In this document: positions 23,401-33,898 of the stretch, one piece after another
Position numbering within the stretch: the stretch's first letter is position 1
Layout of the letters: each line of letters begins with the position of its first letter
Origin: Dichotomocladium elegans
Lineage: Eukaryota; Mucoromycota; Mucoromycetes; Mucorales; Lichtheimiaceae
Direction: 5' to 3'
NCBI GenBank assembly: GCA_025716815.1
Contig: JAIXMN010000005.1
Location: 1,302,001 to 1,366,000 of the forward strand
DNA length: 64,000 nucleotides
Program-made: the position numbers and the translations under genes
The notes under the pieces: model-generated
The model's database searches: none
Told to the model about the DNA's origin: nothing
The model's input: only the letters and a program-made list of their open reading frames with translations

Positions 23401-25345
23401 TCTGAGTTTGTCCACTCCATCTTTGGCGTTGTCCTGAACAAGGGGAGTGATTGTTGGCACGCTCTTGATGAATTCGCTCAGCAAGGCGTATTGTGGATCA
23501 GTTGGATCGGGGAGTGTGCGTGCGCCGTTGACGGGTCGAATACCATGGCTGGTCATGATTAGGAATGGATATTCATTGCCGCTGAAGAAGTGCTCTTGCT
23601 GGACCTGTTGAACAATGTTACTCGGAGTGGACGGCTTGAAGGTGAACGAGAAAAGTGCGTGTGCGGCTTGCTTCTCGAACATGATTTTGGCTTCGTTAAT
23701 AGAACCATCGGTCTTGTCGACGAATTCTGGTCGCCCTATCAGCTCTCCGTAAAGACGGTCGACTTGATCCATTTCGTAGTTGTAAATGATGCGACATAGA
23801 AGACCTCCTATCGAAAGCAGCTCAGTGTTCCACACACTGATGTAACGATCTGCAAAGTCGATGTTCTCACGCTCCACAGTGGGTATGAAGCGAGCCGCCA
23901 TATGGGAGCAGCATCCGGTAGTCTGATGAGTAGGGAACCCGATGAAGACACGTCCCTGATTCGGGAACGGGACAAGATCCTTGAAGATATCACTGTTATT
24001 TTCAGATGCATCCAGCTCTTGTCTGCCGGTGTAGACAATCTGAAATGTAGTCGTTTTCGGCGGCTTTTTCTTTGTCGCTCTCTCCATTTCCCGCTCAAAC
24101 GCAGGCGACACCCGGACCGCAAGCGATCCAGTGACAACCCGCAAAAAGATATTAGCCTTCTCGACTGGCAGCCCAGCCCCATTCGTTTCAACAGGCCGCT
24201 TGGATAAGAATGACGACATGAAGCTTGGCGGGGTATATTTTTCAGCGCTGAGCTGAATCTCTCGCATGTTGGCGCCGGTGATGGTGAACATGCCGTTTGG
24301 TGAGATGGTCTGGACCCGTTTACTATCCACCGTCATTGCCCGTGGCTGACGAGTCTCCTTATTGATCTTGAATATCATGTGAGAGTCAAGTGACACAATG
24401 ACCTCGCGCAAGTTGGCAGTGAAACCCTAATGAAATCATAGACACCATCTGTTAACCTCGCCACTCCCCGTCCGTCTCTTGACTACTGACCATACTGGTG
24501 GATAAGAATTTGGAGAAATCATCCAGTGCAGGCATTTCCATCGGCTCACGGAGTTCCATTAGAAAAGACGTCCACTCATCTCGATCCTTCTCCGGGACGT
24601 CTCCCCGTCTGGCAAATAACTGATCGCCCTTGAAGTAAAAAGCCATGCATTGCGATCCCGATGCAACGCTTTGAAAGAAAAACGGCTATCAGTTTACCAC
24701 TTGCTCTCGCTCGTTTGATCTCCGTCTCAAGCTTACAAAGGATTCTCACACACAGAAAAAAGAGAATAGAAGCCAACACCAAAAGCGCCTATCTTTTGCT
24801 CGTCTATACCACCAATCATGAGTTTCAAATGCCTGGCATGGCTCTATTATCGACGCTCAAACTTGCCAGGATTGCCTTCCGCAATACGCTTTAAGCGCGC
24901 CCAGTCTTCAGGGCGGAAAGGAATGCCATTGTTTCGAAAGGTGATCTTGTTGCATTTTCCTGACAGATTAGGCTTGGCGGGATCGCCCGGCGATTCCGAG
25001 TGGAACTGAATTTTTACAGAGGTCGATGAGGCGTCGTCTACAGAGAGATGGAAAGGAGGGGGATGTCGGTATTCAGGCACAGCGAGCAGGCAATGGTTAT
25101 CGCAGACGGGGCGAATTTACCGGCATTCTGCATAAGTTCACGATACAAGACATATTCTGCAGAGTAACGTGCGAGGATCTTGTCTATAAGGTGACGCTGA
25201 TTGACTACGGGAGATGGATGGAGTGTGAGTGACGTTCCTGTTGGACAACACGATGAGTGCAAGGGGCTTGCTCACCCTCCACCTTCTCCTCCAGACTGTC
25301 GCTGCCCATCATGTTGGAGCGAACCTGCTCCAGCCGGTTCGCCAT
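19752..25345 (-). CDS. DUF3684 protein: Hsp90/sacsin-like ATPase with C-terminal HExxH motif
   Basis: Seven exons, complement(25276..25345, 25121..25204, 24867..25037, 24737..24803, 24491..24668, 22762..24426, 19752..22670), give 1,717 residues in one frame. The N-terminal about 130 residues form a GHKL/sacsin-type nucleotide site: RELMQNADDASSTSVKI (helix with Glu, Asn and Asp), ITFRNNGIPF, then GAFGVGFYSLFSV split by an intron. The large middle is the fungal DUF3684 region, of unknown function. The last 110 residues hold ICHELAHNFVADHSSEHEF, an HExxH zinc-protease-like signature at 1667-1671 with a following Glu. A Gln run lies near 20455..20485. The third intron is GC-AG (GCAAGT donor). 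I chose the start MANRLEQV because the sequence upstream looks like a 3' splice site or leader. Confidence 0.9.
20456..20484 (-). repeat. CAG repeat encoding Gln in the DUF3684 protein
   Basis: On the + strand this reads as CTG units; it encodes about ten Gln in a linker of the DUF3684 protein. Confidence 0.8.
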
Positions 25346-25775
25346 CGAGAGTTGAACGTGCTGTAGGTAGGAAAGAAAGAAACGTTCTTGTTCCACAAGA
25401 GCGCCGTCTTACTTATTCAACCGCAGTAAAAAAAAAAAATAAGCATGACCCCGTTCCAAATATCCTCTTTGTCGCATAAATTAAAGTTCATGCTGTGGTT
25501 TGACAACCCCTGCCGATGTTTTCTTTTGTGGTTTATCACAGATGCTGATATAAACCTCGAAAATGCCCTTGCTCATATCCATAGCAACCAGAATGGCCGC
25601 CTGAACATCTACAACAATGTCCGCACGTATAGGCCAAGGAGAAAAGAAGAGCATGGATGTTGAGGCAAAGGGTATTCCCATTTGGTTTGCCACCGTATTA
25701 ACATAATATTTGTTTCAAGTAAATAAAGTACAGGTCTTTAACCCCAATCACGTGATAGACAGATCTTTTATCTTC
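25346..25775. other. intergenic with possible short ORF
   Basis: A 70-codon ORF on the minus strand (25481..25693) includes SPWPIRADIVVDVQAAILVA and ends KPQHEL. The residue mix looks protein-like, but it has no partner exon I can establish and no family I recognise. It could be a small gene, an alternative 3' exon of the upstream coiled-coil gene, or chance. Confidence 0.25.
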
Positions 25776-28585
25776 TCAGCGGATTTCGCCCTGAAGCTGC
25801 TGAATGAGCCTAGATTGAAAAGGCATAGGGGAATTAGTACGAGGTGCTTGGGTCTCATAAAAATATTGCTGAAAATCAAATGCATTACTTGGAGAGCTGC
25901 TCGTTCTCGTCGCGGCAGGCTGCACATTGGGTTTCGAGATCTTTGGTTCGACGTTCGTATTGACGGATGCGAGTCTATTGGAGTGGGGTGGGAAGAAAAG
26001 AAAAGAAAATGCGGCAAGAAACAAGATAGGGAAGAACCCCCCCGGAAAGAGAAAGCGGCGCCATAATAACAAGGGAGCATTTGCGATAAAGAGAAGTCAA
26101 AGCATTAGAGTGTAGTACTTTTGGATCACAATTCCCAAGCAAAAACGAGTAAAGTAAGAAAAAGTGTGGTTTGGGAAAATAAAAAGGGTAATGTGCAAAA
26201 CACGGATAATGCATGTAAATGAAAGCATCTCGACGTACCTCATAACCTTCGATTTCTCGCTCCAAATGGGTGATCTGGCCGCTCGATTCCGTGGACTTGC
26301 GTGTCAGTTCTTCCTGCTTGGTTGTCGCGACCACCTTGACCCGATAGGCATAATCCTCGAGCTCACGGTCCTTCAGGTCAACGAGCTTCTGGTATTGCGC
26401 ATGCATCAAATGAATCTCCTTTTTGTGCTGTTCAGCCAGCAACTTGTACCTCTCCTCACCCAGCGCCTGCGCTTGCTGGAGCATCTGGTGTAATTGCTTG
26501 ATCTCGCTCTGAAGTTCCTGGAGCTCTCTGGCCTTTTCGTGCCCCAGCCGATTGAGCTGGCACTCATGTGCGTCTTTGAGCTCTGCCATGCGGCGGTGCA
26601 CTTCGTCAATCTCGGCCTGCTTGGTCTGAAGCCTCTCCTCCCAGACCCGCTGTTGCTCGCGCAACGGTTCCTCCAGGGATACTTTGCGCGAAGACGACAC
26701 GGCCGCAGCCGCAGGGGAATGTGCGCGTTCCTCAAGGCGGCGCGTGGCAGCCTCGAGTGAATTTTGTAGGTCCTCAATCTGGGACAATAAAGTTTGAATC
26801 TGTTGGGCTTGATGATCCATTTCGTCCTCTTGAGCTTCTATCCGCTCCTTCCACTCTTCTATTTCATCTTGGTGATTGTTTTCCAGGGCCACGAGAGCTT
26901 GTGCGTGCGTACGCTCGAGGGTCTGGTTCAGTGCCTCCAGACGGTCGATCTCGTTCTGCATCGCCCGATGCTTTTCCAGCCAGTCCCTGGCCGAATCGTC
27001 GCTGCTGCTCTGCAACTGCTGCATTTCAGCCCGGAATCGGCGTTCAAGCGCCTCAGTCGTCTGCTCAGCCTGCCGTTTATACTCGTCAAATGCCGCTTGG
27101 CTTTGGGTTAACTGCATCTCGAGTCTTCTTATGTTGCTCATGTTTCGAGATGTGTCAAGCCGCTCCTCAAGTACTCGCTTTTCGGCGTCGACCGTGGTTA
27201 ATTCTGCCTTCAATTTTTCAACTTCATCTCTCAAATTTTCCTGCCCGGAGTGAAGAAAGAGATTGTTCAGCCACGAGGTCTTTTTCCTTTTCTCGATGGG
27301 AGCACCATTTCCTTTCACCGGCTCACCTGAGCAAGGCGTGCATCCACAAGCTGCTCGTCATATTCCAGCTTGAGTTTTTCCAACTGGTTGCTGTGATCCA
27401 GCCGCAGTCTGTCCATTTGATGGATGTGTTCTGAGCGCAGGCTACCCAGCTGACTTTCATGGTTATCCATAAGCTCGTCCAATGCTTTCTGATGGAGTGC
27501 TGTCATCTCAAGCCTAACACGTGTCCGAACATGTTCCTGAAGTGCGTAGGTAGGGTAAACAAAATAAAAAAAAATTGTCAGATTCACATACTTGGTCCCG
27601 CCTTCAGAAGTGCTCGACAGTCTTACCTCTAGTGACGCGTTTTCCTTCTATAATTCTTTGGTTAGCTTCCAAGACACATAGGTGAGAGAAAAGGAAATCA
27701 GGGGAGTTGCCGGGGTAGGAGAAGAGAGAGGAGAGCCCTGTCATGACACACACACTTACGGCCTTTTCAATCTCGGCTTCTTGTAGTCGTTTTCTGACCT
27801 GTTCAATCTCCTGCTCGTACTGTTTTCATTTGTGCAACATCCAGAGTCAGCTTTATCATGCAAAAAGAAAAAAAGAAAAATGACCGAAGACAAATTCAGT
27901 TATAACTCGCCTCGTCCCTGAGTTTATCCACTTCAATGATCGGGTCACAGGGAATGAGTGTCGAAGAGGATGATAGGAGCGGTGTGTCTGGGTCGGACGA
28001 CTTCTCCGAGCAGGATGCTTGGAGCTCTAGGATGATACGCTCCTTTTCCTCGAGAAGATGCTCCTTTTCCTCCAACTATTTTGATGCATGCGGCGGCGTG
28101 AGTGGCAACGTCGGGATACAGATAGAGAGGCGCGCATCTCCTATTCCAACTACCTTTTTCTGCAGGTCCTTGAGCTGCTGAGCAAAGTGGGAAGAAGATG
28201 ACGGTGACGGAGTCGGAGGCAAAGACATGCGTTTCGATGCTGTGGAGCTGCGTCGATCGAGGGTGGAATTGGCGGGTGAAGAGGGGAAGACAAGAGAACG
28301 GCGCTTTGAAGCAGCTGTGGTAGGCTGTGGTGTAGGTGGAGATGAGGTTCGCCCAATATTATTGCTAGTGCTGCTGGCTATCATGGAGAGCGGTCGAGGT
28401 CGATTCCCTCCTGCTACGCTGCCTCGCCGAGTCACAGCAGCTGAGGGCTCAGGTGCAGGCGAGCCGCCTTTGTTGGCTATCGGTGAGGGTGCAGGCGCTG
28501 GACTACCAGTAGATCCCGCTGGTCGGATTCCGAGTTCTGCAAGTGTCGATCGTCTTTTTGGCTGAACACCTGCTCGAGCTGCCAT
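25776..28585 (-). CDS. long coiled-coil protein of unknown function
   Basis: Eight exons, complement(28154..28585, 27911..28075, 27760..27819, 27627..27647, 27327..27536, 26239..27240, 25889..25974, 25776..25809), give 669 residues; every junction is in phase. The first 140 residues are basic and Ser/Pro-rich (KRRSTLAELGIRP, TRRGSVAGG, SKRMSLPPTP), like microtubule- or scaffold-binding tails. The rest is almost continuous coiled coil (for example LEEKEHLLEEKERIILELQ and RLEMQLTQSQAAFDEYKRQ), ending LIQQLQGEIR. It has no motor, CAP-Gly or other catalytic domain. A cytoskeletal or Golgi scaffold role is plausible but not shown. Exon 4 is a 21-nt microexon (KENASLE), and the second intron appears to use a GC donor (GCGAGT). 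Confidence 0.85.
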
Positions 28586-30025
28586 AAAAAAGATTTAAAG
28601 AAGTAGAAAAGGGGTGAGGGAAGAAGAAAAAAAAATCAAACGTGCTTTACATGAAGAAAAGCGAACTTTTTACACCCCTAAAAAAAAGGTGTCAATGTCA
28701 CACGAGCTATCAAGTTGTGCGGCTTACTATAAAAGGCTTGTGCGCTGCAAGCTTCATAATCAAAGTGCTATTCCCGACAAACAGAGTTTCTGGCTTATAT
28801 TGTTCACCATCTTTTGGCAACGAAGTCTGAAGAAGCAAGCAAAGGAAAGCGGGCGAAGAAAGTCAGGAAAGGATAAAAAATTGGTGTGGATGAGGAATCG
28901 GGCTACTTTCCTTTTCGTTGCACGCTTCACGTAGGACGTGTGCTTCCTTTGCGACCTCTGTGCAAGGGAGCCACAACCGCCCTTTTTTTTGCAAAGTTGA
29001 TTCTTTTCTTCGCCTGCATGCATCAAGCCCGCCTCTGTAGCACCATGCCATCTTTGCCCAATTAACACGTCTTTTATTAATTAAACGGATTGCCTTCTTT
29101 TGCTGCATGTTTCCTCCTAAATTGACAAGAGAAAGCGCCATGGCTTTCAGGCCACAAGAAATTGCATATGTGTGACGCTCGATCAAATTTGCAGTGGGGC
29201 TCCAACACAGTAAAATAAAACCGCTATTTTATTGAGACACTCACACACATTAAGACAAGCCGCTCTCTCTCTTTTTTTGTTTTTTTACGAGAGCCAGATA
29301 TTTATAAAAGAACGTGAGCGACTCTTTTCATCTTCGCTCCTCCGCTGTAAAAGCCGATCCGGACCGATCTAAACACACATGTTCTGCTTGATAAGCAAAA
29401 AGGAGATGTTCAATCTTATGTCAAGGCAGACCGATGTACTGATGGACCAACAAAGATTTCCCCCCACCCCTATTTCTTCGTTACCTAGGAAGTGAGGATA
29501 TTATTAACTGCACAAAATAGACTTTATTTTAGCAGCCACGTTGCTTTGACGACGTTTATTCACGTGATCAATGCTGACCACTAGCTATACCTTATTTTCA
29601 AAAATAAATGTCGTACAAAATACATAAAAACAATGTCGCAGAGAATTGTATTCATAAAGTTGTCGTATCAGTACGTAAAAAGATTTCGCATCCATGGATT
29701 AAAACCTGTTTGTCAACAGAAAACACAACTCCTCCATACGCTTTAACTTACACTCAAGGACCCAGGAGTTATTCTGGGTAGTCGCGACCATAACCGGGAC
29801 GGAGAGCCAGCACACCATAAGAGACAGGAAGGATATTCAAGGACTCCTCTCTTCCATAGCTCATCAAGCACAGGTACGATTGGTTAACTATAAAGGACAG
29901 TGTTTGTTAGTTGCAATCAAATAATCTGGTATTATAGCGATCATACCGGATAAGACCATGTAAGAGAGGATCGGGATGAAGTTGATGGAGAAAGGAGATT
30001 TTTGTTCCCATTACGGCAGTTAACT
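28586..30025. other. intergenic, AT-rich
   Basis: No supported gene. A stretch at 29845..29902 matches 36248..36310 at roughly 80 percent by eye (dispersed repeat, listed separately). The rest is unremarkable. Confidence 0.5.
29845..29902 (+). repeat. dispersed repeat, copy A
   Basis: Matches copy B at 36248..36310 in the same orientation: both share CTC, TTCCAT, CTC, TCAAG, GTACGATTGG/ATACGATTGG and end AAAGGACAG. Divergence is about 20 percent by eye. Copy B reads through as FPWLVKDGYDWSIYKGQ; copy A does not stay open in that frame. Confidence 0.5.
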
Positions 30026-31250
30026 AGCAAATATGAGAATGATAAACGAAACCTTCGAAATCGCTCAGCTTTAAGCTATGGGATCCCTCGCTGATCTGTG
30101 TTATCAACGTCTCGCTTTCAAGAACCTATTGCATTTAACTTTGCTCTTAACCACCGACCAAAAGTGCTCAATAGGACTGAGTTCAGGCGAGTATGGTGGA
30201 AGATAAGCATATCGATATCCCCGAGACTCGATGTATTTAGAGATATCCTGAGCCTTATGGATAGGCGCATTAACCATTACTAAATAATCGCCCTTCATAT
30301 GTTGATACTTATCCATCTCATCCATTGTTGCCTTAAGGAAGCTGAGATAATGTCCAGTTACAGTTCCTCTGCTCGCAACTTCAGATTGATCTGTCCTCTT
30401 TCTTTTAGTGGTTGGTGGCTGCGGGAGTCTCAAGCTACATTTAATGATGCCTGATGCTAAGATTGCTCCCAAGGTTGTGGCTGTCTTTGGTACAGTAACC
30501 ACTGCAGGAGTCACTTTCTTGGACCATGCCATGCTGCGTTTCATATCAGTATGGAATACAGACGCATAAAGAAAAACGCAGTTAATTTTCTAAAGTCGAT
30601 GTCGGTCATGTCCCATCTGCGCACCCAGTCAAGGCGATCTAGGATTTCTGCATCGCTATTCCTATCTAGAGGCTGAAACCGAGCCATTTTCAATGACAAA
30701 TTGCATTCGTTTTTTCATAAATCGATGGAGCGTCGTTTTAGATACTTTGAGACCCTCGAATCTTTGGAGTAGTTGATCCATCAGCTGCTCTAGGACAATG
30801 GATGGATTCTCATCAACCCATTCTAAAATAATAATTTTATGCTCTTCATTGAGAATACGCGAATAACCTCTGCTTCTACATTTGTTAAAAATGCTGGCAG
30901 GGTCCTTTTCGTACTGTAATGTCCATCGCTGGGGCTTAACGAACATGGATTCCTGACAACTGATGCACTCAAGATCTTCACAAACATCCGTTCGAGAAAT
31001 CTGACCTTGTCTTGATCATTGTATGCTGTGGAACTGCGCTTGATTCCCGCTTCTTCCATACGAATGTATGTATCCTTTCGCTTGGCAGTAAGCTCAGGGT
31101 TATCTTTGCATGACAAGTACGCAGATATTCAGTGTGAGAGCAAACGGATTGAAGTGAGTACATTTCCTCGTCAATGGCATTGTCCATAGACTCAGGACAA
31201 CCACGCTCATCAACGATATGACCTCGCCGATTGTAAACAAAAATAGATCG
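30026..31250 (-). mobile_element. IS630/Tc1-type transposase pseudogene, copy 1
   Basis: DDE-superfamily (IS630-Tc1-mariner) transposase relic. An HTH part (EWVDENPSIVLEQLMDQLLQ, KTTLHRFMKKR) precedes the catalytic part with SMAWSKKVTPAVVTVPKTAT, GTVTGHYLSFLKATMDEMD and YLPPYSPELSPIEHFWSVVK. It is broken by several frame changes, and the last about 30 residues continue in a shifted frame (SETLITQISEGSHSL) to a stop at 30026. Compared with copy 2, the first catalytic Asp is lost (FLYASVFH against FLDKSGFH) and the second is Val (VMVNAPIH, where DNAPIH is expected); the Glu in SPIEHFW remains. No clear terminal inverted repeats or TA duplication were found by eye. Confidence 0.85.
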
Positions 31251-32198
31251 CTCATTTCAGAATGCAAAAGTGTATAAAAAGAGAAAGCTTTTTTGTGCGA
31301 CATCTTTCTGTGTATGAATGCGACATTCGATTTGTGCGAAAAGTAGCAGAAGTGGACAATGTGCGGCAGATTCCATCCACTTGGAGAATGATGGGGTTGC
31401 CGGATGACTGGGCGTTCATCCATCATCTGCACGTAGAGTGCTGATACATGAACTTCAGATCACGTGTTCTGTATCTTGACCAGGACGCTTAAAATATGAT
31501 ATTAACATGCTTTAGAGGCTCATGGGTCATCCGGACCAAGGCACTTATTTTGTAAGGGTGGGACCCATATTATCTATATCCATGGACAATGGCACCCTTA
31601 GAAGCTACACAATCCAAAAGATGTTAAATCATGCCTAAAAACAAAATGATATCCACAATCATGTGCCTGTTTGCAGCTCCCCATATTTGGTCTTTTGCTA
31701 TCCTCACAAATTTTTATTGCGTGGGCCAAATAAATGCAACCGTAAACGCCAATAACAAACTCAGACTCCTAATTAGGCTGAACAATGGGATTAGTCCTGG
31801 GCCCGGGTAAGTGCTGCCAATAACCCCCCCAGCTGACACCATCCTTCTACTACTGCGGGGGCATCCCGTTCCGCCATAAGCCAATAGCAATCCTTCCGGA
31901 AATAGGTCAAGAGCATAGATCCACAGAGTCCGTGTAGCTTTTTACGTCGGTTTCCTTTCAGTTAGCAAATTTTTAACGTTGACTTTTTTCCTAGTAGGAG
32001 TGGAGGAGTATGACTAGGCCGATTGCAATTTTAATGAAAGGGCTACGTATTTGCCACAAACGCTGTCAATTTACGTAATCAGGAGATTCTTACGATCGTA
32101 AGCCATGTCGGATGACCTGATGAGTGAAGATAATTGTATTGGGAGAGCGGTTATGGCTATTGCTGTTGTAACAACGAAAAACAATGGATATTACTAAA
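31251..32198. other. intergenic between transposon relic and sds3
   Basis: No supported gene. The proximal 200 bp may still belong to the transposon relic, but I could not place its end. Confidence 0.45.
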
Positions 32199-33898
32199 TC
32201 AATTGACAAGGAAAGAGTTAGGGTTCTCCTGGCTGATGAAATGGCTCGGATAATGCACGTGCTGTTGGTATGGGAGTCGATGGTTATGAGAACTTCGGGT
32301 TTCGGGTCCAGACGAAGTGAAAGATGTCGTGACGGCGGTCGGTAACATAGTATTAATAGAAGAGGGCCAGTTCTCGTTCCTATCGGATATTAATGAGGGT
32401 AGCCAGTCTGAAGAAGTCGCTGACGCGAGCGGAGGTGAGGTTATGTTAGCCGTCTGTTTTTTATATGGGTCTGGTGAAGGTGATTGCGTCCTTTGATATC
32501 GTTGTGATGAATATGTATTTGATGGAGGCGCCACCGGAGGATGCGATTGCGATGTGAATTCTGTTGTAACAACAGCGTCAGTGCAAGTATGATTTTCCTC
32601 TTGTGCTATGCTGGCAGTACGAATCTGCTCAAGATCATTTTCAGCCTCCTCCTCGTCAAGGGGTATCACGACAGAATGTGCAGTCAGTAAGTTAAGGACT
32701 GTGCGCAAGTTTAGAAAAGGGATCAATAAAAATAAGCAAGTGGTAAAAGGATATCAAGCCGCGATGGGCGGAAGCGCGGTGACCAATCTGACACATGCCA
32801 ATTGTTAGATAAGCCTATATCTTGAAGCCCAAAAAAAAGAAGTTAGTCGGAGCAGCGGCATTAGGAGCAGTAGGTAACAACAACGAATTGTAGTGAACGT
32901 TACCCATAGTATTGTAAATAGAGTACTCTTGTTCAAGCTTGCTGATCTTTTGCTGTATTTCTTGGATCATACGCCGTCGGCAAGCCTGTTTCTGAAACTA
33001 CACATGCTCCCCATTAACAAGTTGCCATGGCTGGATCGAATTTCCTCTGCCGAGCAACTTACCACAAAGTGATCGTTGGAGGCTTTGCAAGTGGTTTTAA
33101 AAACCTCATTGTAGTTTCTGATTGACTCTTCGTATTGCGCCTTGGTGATTTGTATCCGACTCTCACGCTTCTTTTCAATTTCGGAGAGGAGCCGAATATA
33201 CTCTGGATGTGTACCATTCCTGACAGCCTCTTCGAGAATACCGAGCTCAGCGAGTCTATGACCCGATTGTGGGTAAGATTCTTGTTTCTGTATCACGTAC
33301 ACATATTGGCTTGCCTTTCTTTGGCCTCTGCGGCCCGCTGGGCCCGTCTTGCCTCCCGGGCCTCTTTGGTCATACGTTGGCTCGTATTCCGTGTCTCTCT
33401 GTCATTTTGATCCCTGTTTTGATTTGTGGTACCAGTACCGGTGGATGGTTTCGCTCGCTTCCTCGTGTAGCCAGCGGGTCTATTTCCGTCATCACCTGCT
33501 TTTCGGCGGGTACGCTTTCTTGTGGGCGTCGAAGTGGCTGACTGTTGCTCGGACGAGAAAGGATCGCTTGATTCGGCCGATTGAGAGCGCGTCATCCGCG
33601 CTGATTGCTCCGGCGGTGCCGCTGCAGTGTTAAGACTTTCGCTATTATTGCATTCGTGGGCAGCATTCTTGGACGTTGATCCAATATTGTCAACTGCAGC
33701 AACGGGCGATGGCAATCCTTCCATTTCTAATGTTGCCTGTTTCGACGTCGTCGTTGCCACCGTTGCTGCTGCTGCCGCTGCTGCTGCCGCTGCCGCCGCC
33801 GCTGCCGATCGGCTTGCTCGTCGAGTAAGTATACGGTTAGAACCTTCGTCCCCTTTGGGATCTCGCAGGTCTTGTGTAATCGCCCTGGCCTGTGACAT
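32199..33898 (-). CDS. sds3: Sds3-like subunit of a Sin3 histone deacetylase complex
   Basis: Five exons, complement(33303..33898, 33063..33255, 32904..32991, 32755..32787, 32199..32677), give 462 residues. The core NGTHPEYIRLLSEIEKKRE, AQYEESIRNYNEVFK and RRRMIQEIQQKISKLEQEY is the Sds3/BRMS1 coiled-coil domain, which holds Sin3 and Rpd3-type deacetylase together in chromatin. The N-terminus has an Ala run (GCT repeat on the + strand near 33765..33805), Ser/Thr-rich and basic segments (TRKRTRRKAG). After the core, a 33-nt exon (DWSPRFRPSRL) is followed by an AT-AC intron of U12 type (32678..32754). A GT-AG alternative that skips this exon (32903 to 32699) also stays in frame. The first intron, 47 nt with donor GTGTAC, is less certain. 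Confidence 0.85.
32678..32754 (-). other. U12-type AT-AC intron in sds3
   Basis: On the minus strand the intron starts ATATCCTTTT after codon CTT plus G and ends GACTGCAC. The branch sequence TCCTTAAC (complement 32691..32698) lies 14 nt from the AC. Length is 77 nt, and joining the exons keeps the frame (RPSRL-D-SVVIPLDEEE). These are the defining signals of minor-spliceosome introns. Confidence 0.85.
33765..33805 (-). repeat. GCT/GCC repeat encoding Ala in sds3
   Basis: Alternating GCT/GCC triplets on the + strand encode a run of about 14 Ala on the minus strand near residue 35-50 of Sds3. Confidence 0.8.
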
